Shown here piece by piece: positions 1 through 12,300 of a stretch of 64,000 nucleotides of DNA. The DNA comes from Mesocentrotus franciscanus (Eukaryota > Echinodermata > Echinoidea > Camarodonta > Strongylocentrotidae): positions 22,358,251 to 22,422,250 of the forward strand of contig CP137668.1 of assembly GCA_037976565.1 (NCBI GenBank), given 5' to 3'. Numbering within the stretch: the stretch's first letter is position 1; each line of letters opens with the position of its first letter. Both the position numbers and the translations under genes were made by a program. A model generated the notes under the pieces. That model ran no database searches and had not been told where the DNA came from. It was given only the letters and a program-made list of their open reading frames with translations.

Positions 1-395
1 ATTGTTTAAAAAAAAAAAGTGATGAACTGATTTTGATTGATATGTCTATCGACGAAGGCCATCGCATCCACTATAAACCTATACCGATGCACATAGCTAC
101 CTCACTTTCCAATCATTCTCTTTCCACCCCACCCCCTTTAGTTTACTCGGCATAAGAGATGTGGTAATTAGGAGGGGGTGTATTTGAGGTCCTTTTTATT
201 GAAATGTCGTTTTTCATCGATCCTGGAAACCCTACCCATAACGTCGAATGCTCAAAAAGAACGCTGAACCGTTATCCGACATGAAGCTTTGAAAGTAGAA
301 ACGGTCATTCATCTCGTGTCCCTCTCTTCCTCACTTGCAATACTATAAATCAACGGATCTCTACTGCATGTATCGTCAGACACCCCCTCCCCTCA

Positions 396-565
396 CAGCA
401 TTCAGAAAAGATCCTTGTCTACTGCCAGTGTAGTAACCAATTTGATGTCAATGGTGCGGATTCACTCCTTGGCCTTGCCTATATTATACGCCCAAGATGA
501 AAGACGTGCTCTCACATGCGCGCATCCGGGGGGAGGGGGCAAGCGGGCCTTGCCCCTCAAAAAAA

Positions 566-616
<51 letters not shown>

Positions 617-912
617 AGGAAAAGAAGGGAAAGGGAAAGAGGAGAGAAAAGGAAAGAAAGAAGAGGAAGAAGAAGAAGAAAAAAAGGGGAAAAAAGAAGG
701 AGATCGGGGGCGAAAGGGTATTGCCTCCCTCACAGCATTCAGAAAAGATCCTTGTCTACTGCCAGTGTAGTAACCAATTTGATGTCAATGGTGCGGATTC
801 ACTCCTTGGCCTTGCCTATATTATACGCCCAAGATGAAAGACGTGCTCTCACATGCGCATCCGGGGAGGCAGCGGGCCTTGCCCCCGCAAAAAAGAGAGA
901 GAGAGAGAGAGG

Positions 913-949
<37 letters not shown>

Positions 950-1375
950 AGGAAAAGAAGGGAAAGGGAAAGAGGAGAGAAAAGGAAAGAAAGAAGAGGA
1001 AGAAGAAGAAGAAAAAAAGGGGAAAAAAGAAGGAGATCGGGGGGGGGGCGAAAGGGTATTGCCTCCCCCATTAAAAAAATAAGAGAGAAGGAAGGAAAGG
1101 GAAAGACGAGAGCTAAAAGGGAACAAAAAGAGAAAGAAGAAAAGAAAAGGGTAAAAAGAATATGGGATATCAATTGCAATTAATCCCGCCAACAACGTGT
1201 GGATCGGGGGCCGAATGGCCCTTGCCTTCCCCTCCCCCAGCAAACCTAAAAGAGAGAGAAGAAAGGGAAAGGAAAGAGGAGAGAAAGGGAAAGAAAAAAA
1301 AAGAAGAAAGGTAGGGGAGATCAGTTGCGATTTTTCCCTCCAACAAGGTGTAGATCGGGGGGGGGCAGTTCAATA
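396..1375. repeat. Tandemly duplicated GA-rich segment, related to the left part of family A
   Basis: A block starting CAGCATTCAGAAAAGATCC occurs at 396 and again at 733 (spacing 337). Each copy leads into CATGCGC..ATCCGGGG, a degraded family A end, then a GA tract. Further GA modules separated by AACAACGTGTGGATCGGGG follow to 1375. Long open frames here (Arg/Glu/Lys repeats) are low-complexity artefacts. Confidence 0.75.
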
Positions 1376-1534
1376 AAATTCAAAACGTGGTTTATTTCTA
1401 AATTTCGAATGTAGCTGAAATGAAATAATTTTCCGAGATTTTTCCTCACTTTTTAGTTAATTATACTTTTTTATGCGTTTGTTGGAAGATGACAAATTCC
1501 TAAATTGACGGTCAGGCAAGAAATATGTGTCACA

Positions 1535-2110
1535 AATAACGTATCAAAATATGCTCATCTGACAGTGATTAAATGCCTAAAACCCATGAGCTTCCGGGGG
1601 TTCTGCCCCCTGGATTTTACCTAAGGGCTCTAAGGCGGGCCCCTAGATGCTCATCTGACGGTAATTTATGCATAAAAGCCCTGAACTTCTGGGGGCGGCT
1701 CCGCCCCCTGGACCCCGCGCCAATTAGTGTCCTGCCAGTGTCACAATAGGGGTATCAAAATATGTTCATCTGACCGTAATTAAATGCCTAAAACCCCTGA
1801 GCTTCCGGGGGATCCGCCCCCTCGACCCCACCAGGGGGCCTAAAGCGGCCCCTGAATGCCTCAATAAAATGCCTCAAATCCCTAAGTTTCAGGGGGCTCA
1901 GCCCCTGGACCCCACGCCAATTAGTGACCTGCCAGTGTCATGAATAAGGTATCAAAATGTGCTCATTTGACCATAATAAAATGCCCATATCCCCTGAGCT
2001 TCCGGGGGCTTCGCCCCTGGACCCCCGCCGGGGCTTTGCCCCTAGACCCCACACCAATTTACCCTACGCTCTACCTGATCGTAAATACTTAAGCCTCCCC
2101 CACCCACTTT
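1535..2110 (+). repeat. Family A internal satellite, about three units
   Basis: Units of roughly 170-200 bases start TATCAAAATATGCTCATCTG and hold CCTGAGCTTCCGGGGG, a GGGGGC/GCCCCC hairpin and CGCCAATTAGTG. They match the arrays at 38590-40080 and 57110-57660, so this is a worn family A remnant. Confidence 0.8.
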
Positions 2111-2242
2111 GAAAAACGTTCAGAGGGGCCTGCATATGTAAGAACGGGGTGATGCGGATTTTTTTGTCTGCCCCCAGCCCCCCCTCAAACGTTTTGTAGC
2201 CAGAGAGGAGTGGTGGGGGCGGTCACCCCCCGAGTACGGTAT

Positions 2243-2750
2243 ACAACGAATCGTCTTCTTTCTCTAATAATTTAAAGAAACGTCAAAGCTTCCGCGCTTC
2301 GCGCAGGAGGGGGACTGAATTCAGACAAAGATTAAGGGTCGAAAACGGTACAACGAATCGTCTTCTTTTTCCATCAATTATTATTTAATGAAGCGTCAAA
2401 GCTTCTTCGCGGAGGGGGACTGAATACAGACAAGGAGTAAGGGTCGAGAACGGTACAACGAATCGTCTTCTTTCTCTAATAATTTAATAAAACGTCAACG
2501 CTTCCGCGCTTCGCGCTTGAGGGGGAACTGTGAATTCAGACAAGGATTAAGAGCCGAGAACGATACAACGAATCGGTTTCCTTCTCTAATAATTTAATGA
2601 AACGTCAAAGCTTCCGCGCTTCGCGGAGGGGGGGGGCTGAATTCAGACAAGGATTAAGGGTCGAGAACGGTACAACGAATCGTCTTCTTTCTCTACTAAT
2701 TTAATGAAACATCAAAGCTTCCGCGCTTCGCGGGGAAACTCCCCCTCCCT
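2243..2750 (+). repeat. Minisatellite of about 107 bases, five units
   Basis: ACAACGAATCGTCTTC recurs at 2243, 2350, 2455, 2565 and 2672. Each unit carries a short hairpin CCGCG-CTT-CGCGG after AAACGTCAAAGCTT. It joins directly to the family A remnant and is followed by a CT-rich stretch to 3030. Confidence 0.85.
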
Positions 2751-3030
2751 GCACCTACCCCTTTTTTTTTCTCCTTGTACGTTCCCCACTTTCATTGATT
2801 TCTTTCTTTCCTTCACTTTGCTTTTACATCGTCTCTCTTCTCCCTCGTAATAATTTTCTCTCTACTCCTTTCTCTTTTCCTCTCTCTCTTTTACCTTTTC
2901 CCTAGCTTCTTGGTTCTTAGTTTTTCTTTCTCTCTCCTTTTCTTCTTTAATTGCTCTCACTTTCACCCTTCTCTTGTTTTCTGTTTTTATCTCTTTTCTG
3001 TTACCTCTCTATCCCCTTCTTCTCTCTTCT

Positions 3031-3062
3031 AGGATACTAGCTCTCTGTTGCGCTAGTATCCT
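3031..3062. other. Perfect 11-bp inverted repeat with 10-base loop
   Basis: AGGATACTAGC and GCTAGTATCCT flank TCTCTGTTGC, at the end of a CT-rich stretch. No gene adjoins it and no role is assigned. Confidence 0.6.
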
Positions 3063-5845
3063 TACCGCATTGCACTTACGCACTGCTATGTTAGTGATGA
3101 TTATCTAATAAAATGATTTCATGATGAAGACGTGTCACAGAATTATTTATTTATTTATTTCCAACTCATTTGATATCATATATACATATAAATATATATA
3201 TATATATTAACATGCGTATTCTGTACTTTTATATATAAAAAAAACAAGAAATAATACTACTAACAATAGTAATGATGATGATAATAATAATGACAATAAT
3301 AACAAGAATCATAATAATCATAATGACATAAGAGCTAAAGACAATTTCCAATAGTGCCTCAATAGTGATTCAGTTGAATGCAAACTTGATCTTCTCTGTT
3401 TCATCGCTATATTCCCTTCAATGTTGCATTCCCCTGGCTTTTCCTACCCCTCTGAAAGAAAGTGACTTGCCTTGCTAGCAACAGAAGCCCATCGGAGCCC
3501 CGTGACACTGCCGATTCGGCCAATTCGAAGTGCTCATACGTACAGTGATAAAAACTTTCAACAATTCAAAACTTTCTTACATTTTGTCTGATTTAATTCA
3601 AATTCTCGCACTTCTGCTTCTCCAACTATTCTGCTTTCTTTGAGAGTAGTTGTCTATTAAGGTAAGTTGTTCCTTTAACCACTATTCTACGGAGACGGGC
3701 CAGTAGTTTTGATGAGACCCGATTCATTTGACAAAACTTTTGACAAAACTTCAACCTTTATTCTTTCTCACAACCTTATTTTCAAGAGATTCGCCAAATT
3801 AGTTTGCATTTGTCAAATTTCTTTCAGTATACAGTATTGTAAATAAATATTCTGACTGTATGTAATCAAGCTCAAAGCTATGATCCAACAGAGGCACAGG
3901 GTTTGTCTCTGTTCAAAACTCATCTACCCCGACAAAGAAATGATAAAGGCTGAAGATTTGTCAGGAACCCGGGTTTGATTCCCGGCGGAGACAATTTTTC
4001 AACCTTTGCAAATATCTAATAAGGAAGGACAGCAATGGGGAACTTTGATAAAATTCGCACCATATGTATATATATATAGTATATTATATGTAAAACTTTT
4101 GAATGCTTGTGATATATACATGGATTGGATGACTTTCCTTTTGTTGTACTCTTAAATGTAGTAACATCCATTTTTCTCCTATATCTTTCCTCAGAACAAT
4201 TCTTCCAAAAAAGGGGGAAAAATTACCAAGTTCAAGGATTGATATTTTAGTCGCTTTGTGTTTTGGAGCAAGTAGGAGAGATGTCCGACTACATCACAAA
4301 GATACCAATTTCATCAAATTTGAAATTCACATGATGAATAGTGGGTACAACTTTCAAAATATTTGTAAAAGTATCTTATTATTTGATCAATCTCGTTGAA
4401 ACTTTTACCATTCTGCTTCTCTGATTTTCCTGCTTCTGTCATAGTAACTTGCCCTTAAAGTTTAAGATCAATGAACTTTTCAATTTAAAAGTAATAATCT
4501 TGTAGGTCAAATAAGCAGTAAAAAGATGCTATTCATATGTGTCAGTATTTATGCACGAATATGGTAAAGACAACCATAATGTACAGATTAAAAACAAATC
4601 AGATCAATGCAAGTCCTAATACATGAGAGTAATTTGAAGAAAAAAAGACAACTGGATTGTTATACGTGAGTGATTATCAACATCCGTCCGGTCATGATTA
4701 TGACTATTCTTAATTCCATGCCAAATTCAATGAAATGAATAACATAAACGGGTTAAAAAATTGTTGTCAGGAAGATAAAATGCAAAAGCAAAAGCCGCAT
4801 AGATCTTTAAGATGTTCATGCATGTTTGAATGTCGAATTCAGGATGTGATATGCACTATGTGAGCAAATTTGAAAGAAATTAGTTTCATAGAAAGGGTTC
4901 ACAAAAGATATTTAAAATTTCAAAAGTAAACGTCACGGTTGAAACAATTTTGGACACAAACAAACTATAAGTAACAGATTATGATGGGGCCTACATAGAT
5001 CTCATTAAATCATCGGGAGAGTTCCTGAAACCTTAAAGACCCTGTCCGAAGTGAAAAATGAAATAGATGAATTATATATCAAAGGAAAGCTGACAAGCCA
5101 TAGATTACAACAATACCAATTATATGCTACTTTAGTGCCTGTCTGACGAGTAACAGCTCTCTGAAAACTCGAAATCTAAAGCTGTGAAAATCGGGAGTTG
5201 TTGACCTAAAATTGATGACATTGATGACATCACCATATGTGGAGTACTCATATTCACAATGACTTTGCATTAATTAAGCACGGCTCATCGCCTCAGCTAT
5301 ATAGGCGAGCACCTATGGTGTCGTCACTGTAACTGTGGCAAATTTGACCCCTGTTGACCTGTAATTTGGAGAGGAGCGGGAAAAAATGTTTTAATTCGCT
5401 CTTGGGCAATACTGAAAAGGTAAATATTTTGAATTCCTTTATATTTGTATTCTATGTTCATTCAGCTTTCCACTGATATAAAGTTGTATTTTCTTCGGAT
5501 AGGGTCTTCAACAATAGTTTAGTACTTTAGTAATTAAGGAATTAGTTGACACTGCTGTACATTCTCTATGGAAGCCGGAAGAAACCTTGCCTTATCACCT
5601 TCCCCAAGATCGTATGTGCGCATGTGCTGACCTGCAGTGTGGAAGGAAAATCGCCATCTACTGTTGAACATCGTATTTGACACAATTATAGTTTACATAA
5701 AACATATATATATCATGGGAGCCATCAAGACATTGCCTTGAATCAGCCCAATGCTGGACCTTTTTCTGCCTGTCCAATCATGTTTTATAAATCACATTCC
5801 CTTGCAAAGCTTGAACACTAGGCTTTATCACATGCTGTATGGATA
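3063..5845. other. Intergenic stretch without recognised genes
   Basis: AT-rich sequence with (TA)n near 3180 and 4070, an AAT/GAT microsatellite at 3260-3330, and a tRNA-like relic at 3905-3992. Nothing else is recognised. Confidence 0.5.
3905..3992 (+). pseudogene. tRNA-like relic (3' half intact, 5' half decayed)
   Basis: GTCTCTG at 3905-3911 can pair with CGGAGAC at 3986-3992. CCGGG-TTTGATT-CCCGG forms a perfect T-arm at 3969-3985. The D-arm and A-box are not recognisable and T-loop C56 is T, so this is a relic or the head of an old SINE. Confidence 0.3.
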
Positions 5846-5851
5846 TTTATT
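5846..5851 (-). terminator. Polyadenylation signal AATAAA of the MCT-like gene
   Basis: A perfect AATAAA on the minus strand lies about 150 bases past the stop codon. It is the nearest canonical signal. Confidence 0.6.
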
Positions 5852-5998
5852 AAAACAACACTTTCTGTCAAATAAGTGGTATTTGCATTGCCCATTATCA
5901 AAAGAGGTGACCTAATAACCAACACTCTATACAAAAACAGTGAATCATTCCTCTCCCCTACATCAGTAAACAGATCATCATATACATGTAAATATGCC

Positions 5999-6330
5999 TT
6001 ACACTGATGAAACTTTGTGGATTTTGATATTTTGCAGTATGACATCAGGAACTTGATCACTGAGATGATGAGTGCAAGGTGGTGGTTCTAGGGTTAATGG
6101 TTCCATTGCATCTTCAACATCATTGCTTGCATTTACGCCATAGCCTTGCTTCACTTTGTGCGCTTCCTCTTTTTCTTGTTCTAGCTTATCGCTCTTAGAT
6201 TTTATCATCTTCTTGTTGCGGTAGTTCTTCATTAAGTACACAGCAAGGAACTTGCCACAGGCTACCAGCCACAGAAAACTGAAGAAGTAGTTGGCCATCT
6301 TGTAAGAACCGGTGAGATCGAAACTCAAAC
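5999..6330 (-). CDS. MCT-like gene, terminal coding exon 6 (residues 452-561, helix 12 and tail)
   Basis: The acceptor TTTTCATAG precedes GLSFDLTGSYKMANYFF, the typical SLC16 D.TGSY segment leading into helix 12. A basic KNYRNKKMIKSK segment and a 70-residue polar tail follow, with a TAA stop at 6001-5999. Confidence 0.9.
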
Positions 6331-9300
6331 CTATGAAAAATGCAATTTAAAATAAGACATCTGAAATAGTTTGGAAATAGAAGCTATTTTTCGTCCTCTA
6401 AACATTCGCAATCGATTATACTGTGTATTCAACCCATCGTTCACATGTATAAGTTCCATGCTAAAAAATTTGCCCTTTAGTAAAATCTTCCTATTTTATT
6501 TATTTTTTAATGGGGGGACAAATACTGCCAAAAAGAATATATGAGTGGTACCATACTGGGAAATATGCATATATGACTGGATCCTTTTAATAAAGAGAAT
6601 ATATGAGTGATACAAGTATTAACCTAGAGGGATGTTTGCAGGTAAAACTAGGGCCATAAAGGGAGATTTGGGGGAAACCAGTGGTACCAGTGGTGCCATA
6701 TAAAAGAAACTTGCCCAATATTAATGGTGCCATTAAAATGAAATTATAAGCTTGTATGCTACTAATTCAGTTAAACACGACCCTGGGTCTAAGATCAGGA
6801 AAATTTGGACCTCATACTAATTTCCTGTCTTATACCCAACTTTGAACAATGAGTTTGGGTATGAGACTACGAGTGGTACTATATACCGGTAATGAAATTC
6901 ACCCATAAAAGGGAAACCCGGGGATAGTGTGGTACAAAGGAAAGCTTGGAGGTACAAGTGGTGCCATAAAGGTAACTTGGGGGACATGAGTGGTACCATA
7001 AAGAAAACTATTACCAGGTACGAGTGGCGCCAAAAGACAGCCTACACCGGTCATCAACAGCAAGATGGCAAAGGACTCTTGATGGACAGCATGACCAAAG
7101 GTCTCCACAGATGAAGCATACATGATGGAGTAGAGGATGGCACGTGCTATACCAACCACTGAAACAAAATTTTAAAAAACACAAATTTTTAAAAATATAT
7201 CCTACATGAATTCAAATTTAGACTTCAATAAGCTGCTATGGTAACACCCATGAAAAGGACTACCCGGTATTGACACACCCGAAGATGGTGGCATGCCTTT
7301 GGCCTTTTTGTTTGTTTACCTTTGTCAAATTTTGGTGACAACATTTCATTGTTACAGAATTGAACGGAATTCAGCATTTTGCATATTGGTTTGTGCAAAA
7401 TCTATGAACGCAATTCCTAATTGGTTCTAAATCACTGCCAATTGTCTTTAGGCTTTGATCTTGAACATACTAAAATTCATTGAAATAAACAGCTAAAATA
7501 AATAAAAATACAAAGTAATATATAAGAAAACTATAGATTACATACGAAATTCACAAAAACAGTAAAATCAAAAACAGATTTGAAACTTCTTAACTATTTC
7601 AATGTGCTAGTGTCGATAAGGTTTCTCAGAAATTGTTGCAAAAGATTGTTGTATTCCTCATGTTTTGGTGAGTATCATTCACCCTAAAAGGGCCGGGGGC
7701 AGAATCCACCCCCCTTGCCGTGCACAACTATACCTTCAAGGATTTTTTGTTGTTTTGTGCCTGGAGCTTTCATGCTTTTGTCGCCAGCTCTTGAGTCTTA
7801 CACATCTTTTGATACCAAATTTATAAAATTTCTACCAGAGGGTACTGCGCAGCATCAAAAATCTCGGCCAAAATGAACATTTCCCTCTATGTATTTTACA
7901 CAAAGCAGAATTATCACCTTGTGGATATATGTGAATAGCAAATTAGCAATAATTCAAAAACCATTTGAGATATAGATATGAAACTTTAGGGGCTTATTCT
8001 TTAGGAAATGCTCTATTTATATGCAAAGTTTCAGAATTGTCCGTCATTCCATGGCTGAGATTCCAAGGGGGTGGGGGTGGAATCCATCCCCTCGGCTGAG
8101 AGAGCACTAAAATAACCTGGTTTTGAGGGGGGTGGTAAAGTTTGTGATAATAGGCATAATTTGCATAAAACATGTTAAAGTAATGAATAAGCGAACAAAC
8201 AAAATTGTGCAGTATTACTCTTTTGTAAAACTCAATTTGAATTCCTGTCGGTTGAGATCTTGAGGTGTGAGTCATATCGACCCCCTTAAATAAGTTAGAA
8301 TAGGGTTAAACAAGCCATTTAGGAACATATTGGGCATATGAATTAAGAATTGAGCCATGGCAGATCCACAGGGAGGGGGCGCATGAGGCCCCTTCCCTTA
8401 TCAAAACTAGCCCGTATAATATCCTGGTACAGCTTTGCTCCCACCCCTCTCTGTAAGATATATTGAACATCCCATCTTTCAATAAGTCCTTGATACACAT
8501 GTTCTTAGTCAATGACAACTTGTTAATGGTAACGCAATTAAGTGTTAAAAGTATGAATCATCTCACCAGTAACATAAGTAATTATTGCAGCAGTCTGATT
8601 TGTAATGGTCAATAAGAATGTGACTGCCCCAGTCAGTAAACATACAACAGGCATAACAAGAATACGGGAGCATGGAAGTTTATCACCAAAGAAAGCAATG
8701 ATAAGACGTCCTCCTGTGTCTACAAACCCAAGGATGGACATAAAGAATGCTGATCTTTCATCGCTGTAACCAGCTAAGGAAATCAACTCCACCTTAAATG
8801 AGAGGAGAGAAGCAAAGACAAAAAAGGCTGCCATCAACATCTTAAAACGGTGACAAGATACAACTGCTTGTAAAATAATTATATCATAATAAATGAATTC
8901 CAAACAAAATCAATGTTTAGTAAATGTTTTTGTAAACAAGATGAAGTTGTCTAATGCTTACATTCTTGTAAAAAAAAAACTAATTACGTAAACAATTACA
9001 TAGACTTTAAAAATTGATGCTTAGGAGACCGAAAGTCTGTCTATTTCAATATCATTTCTCATTTTGTATCATGACCTACCACTTGTTGCCTTATATGTTA
9101 GTACATTACATCTCAGTATATATATTTCTGTATATTATACAGTAAATGTATAATATTGTATTATATTACCCATGCACAATATTTAATCAATGGAGCATGT
9201 AGGGAAATGATAAATAACAATATCTTATTCTTTTTGGTTTGTTCAAATCAAACTCGCCATTCAGCATTAAATTCATATAACACATACAGCATCATGAAAT

Positions 9301-12300
9301 GTAACATAAAACAATTATTGTTAGATGGCCAGTCTGCTGATGTGTGGTTGACATATATATATTCTGAAAATCACCATCATTATAAAGTACTAATAATAGT
9401 GGAAACTTCATATTCATTTGTAATTGGTTGTAAAGACATGTGCAAGAACATTATAAAGACAGAAAAGCATAAATCCTTGTAAACTATCAAACAATTTGTT
9501 ACTTTCACAGCAATACCCAATGTATATTCTATGATGTGATATACAAGAAATTTCCCATTTTGAGGCAGGTATACATCATTTGTTGTTTCTGTTTGTATTT
9601 CTTGCATGTCATTGTTTCATTTCCTTTATACTAAACTATACAGTACTATATCATCTCATAAGATGTACATGTACATCAACTGCAATCAACTACAGTATAT
9701 CAGGTTAGTGTTACCAAGCATGAGATCCTATTGGAATCATAACAAGAATAACATGTTTAACATGCATGCACAAAAGGCAAGATGATTATTTTAGTGAAGT
9801 ATTGGACATAACCCCAAACCAATATTAATAAAATTCCACAATATTTAAAGACGGTTAACACAATATCATAGGACTTTGCAGAGTTGGCACGTCTGAAAAA
9901 ACGATTTCAGTAATTTATTTTCCATTCTTTCTTTTATGAGAGTCCCCACACTAATAATACTTCCATACTCTGCACTGACATGTGGCATTTAAAACATACA
10001 AACAATAAGAAGAAAAGGACAACCCTGATCTTATAAGCATACAAATAACAATATTCTTCAGATGAGAGAGCAAGAGATTGAGAGAGGGGGAAGTGAGAGA
10101 GAGAAAGCTGGAGAGAGGGAAGGAGAAAGAGAGAGAAAGGGAGAGAGAGAGAGAGAAAGGGAGAGAGAGAGAAATCGATGCTTGCATGACCAATAGTAGG
10201 TAGAGGGTTCAAGATTGTGACGTCACTGGTGATGAATAAAACAAAATTGTTGTAAGTCAGTGGAGAGTCCCGATGAAGCTGACTAATCAAAGCCCTTGCA
10301 ATTTGTTTGCGTGATTTCGAAGGCAATAAAGGGCTTGATTTGGAGGGTCTGTTATTTATTGTGCCTATTATTTGAAATGGTCGAAGCATTTTGCTCAAGT
10401 TTTGCTGACTTTTTTTATTATAATTTTTAAAAATTTTGATGATGATAAAATTAGTAAAGGTGCATAAATGAAACATATCCAACAACCAATCAAGAAAGGG
10501 AACCGAGATCAGTTACAGGTACTACTCGCCTGGGAAGAAATTTGAAGAAGCAACAAAGTAAGCAGTTTAACATTATTACATGCACATGTTTACGACAGAT
10601 AAATTCTCTAATAAAAATAAATATCTCTTTATTCAATCTTCTCTAGAGCATGCGTAGCATCAGAGATGCAATGAGGCCTGTTTTATAAAAGAACACACTA
10701 AAATCATACCAAATATATTTGGGAATTCAAATTGATGGCAAGGGCCAGAAAGAGTTCTTCAAATTTCTTGTACATGACGATTAGTAACTTATGCTGTTCA
10801 AATAATGAAATGCAATCCCAACAACTGCATTAGACATATCAAGCTCTCACTATCACTTCAAATATATGTATTAAATAAAAATAAATTATCAAAAAATTGA
10901 AAAGACTCAATATCGAGATAAAGTCAATATTATATCAAGCGTTGGTAATCTAAAAGCTATACCAACACAACTAAAAACACAACTTAGAAAAATCAAATGT
11001 TAACAGAGGAGCAACCACTAGCATAGGCAAATGTGGGCAAGGGGCAATTCCGTCCCACAATAATGCTTTCAGGAGTTTCATCTGTAGATATGAGCTGTTA
11101 ACATCACATGAAGACAAAATATGTGATTTTTTTTTTAAATTTGCTCTCTTCATTCGCTCAACTAGAAACGTAACGTCACTAACCTAATTCCAAAAGATTC
11201 TCTGGGCCATTTAAATGGTATTTCCTGACTATTTTATAACCAAAAGCATCATGCCTACAAATTATATGATGAAATCCATTACTCCATTACACTTTGTACC
11301 GGGTCAGTAGCTTCAGATTCTTTAAAAGGAAATGTCAGTTGTAATATACGACGTGATACACGACTGACTATAAATAAGTTCAGATAAACCATTCATTTCA
11401 ATGCCGTGAGTGTTGACATTTATGAAACTCACCCGCTTCGTTCTCTCAAACGAAATATCCAATTGATTTAAAAAACATACTATCATCATTTTGTTTGAGA
11501 TAATTCCAAAGAATCAATGGAATTACTGATTTTACTGACAAAACATCTAGGCCCGTATTCAATAAACGTCTTAAGCATGAAATTTAACAACTTTTTCTTA
11601 TCTTATTGCTGAGAGATAAGTCTTAGCAAAAATGTGTATTCTATAAAAGCAATGGGGGCTAAGAATTTTGCCCCAAGTGTAAGTACATATTCTTAGATTT
11701 AATCAAAGAGAAAGTGCTTTAATAAATAGCTTGTAGTATTCTAATACAATTGTGATATCTCAGATACGTAAGAATTCTACCCTATATTTAAGCATACTAC
11801 TGGGATGATTAAATAGGGCCCATCTCAGCAGTGCTGCATGTGCATGCAGTCTAGCTCCTCGGGTTGCATTCATATGGAATGACAAAACATGTGAATGCAG
11901 CGCAGATTATCAGTTAAGCTTAGCATATGTGTACAGCATCCACGGCACAGTATCCACGGCACAGCGTGCAGGAACACCATAGGTACTTTTTGTTGTTTGG
12001 TTGTACTGTATGCCAGGCATGTATAGCACAGGCCCGCCTGCATAGCACTACTTGTAATTTAAACTACGGTATCGCAAATAAATTATCTCTCAGTCCAGGC
12101 TTGGAATATAAATATACAGGGAGTGATGTGTCATCAGTATAATGTTAGGTGAGGGGACAAAATTTGTTTATATCATGAGTCTCATAAAGGTTAAATTTAG
12201 CTATTTGATTAAGTTTAGGCTAGCAGTAGATGAGGTAAACGGTTACCCTAATGCTAGCGCTGGCTGGCCGTCTAGAGATGGCTAACTTCATGGACCCTAG

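Noticed and set aside
415..1243. Long open frames rich in Arg, Glu, Lys (plus) or Ser, Leu, Phe (minus)
   Set aside because: They come from GA/CT low-complexity tracts open in several frames; the same happens at 37535-38330 and 56494-56900 inside family A elements.
1535..2110. Regular repeats resembling a CRISPR array (also 32040-35500 and 38580-40070)
   Set aside because: The DNA is animal, units are degenerate with no constant repeat and unique spacer pattern, and there are no cas genes.
8793..8903. Upstream extension of MCT exon 4 frame
   Set aside because: The acceptor at 8793 gives the right phase and family-like sequence; the extension would not join exon 3 in frame.
9156..9482. 108-codon frame in MCT intron 3
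   Set aside because: AT-rich intron, opposite strand to the gene, no domain; likely chance.
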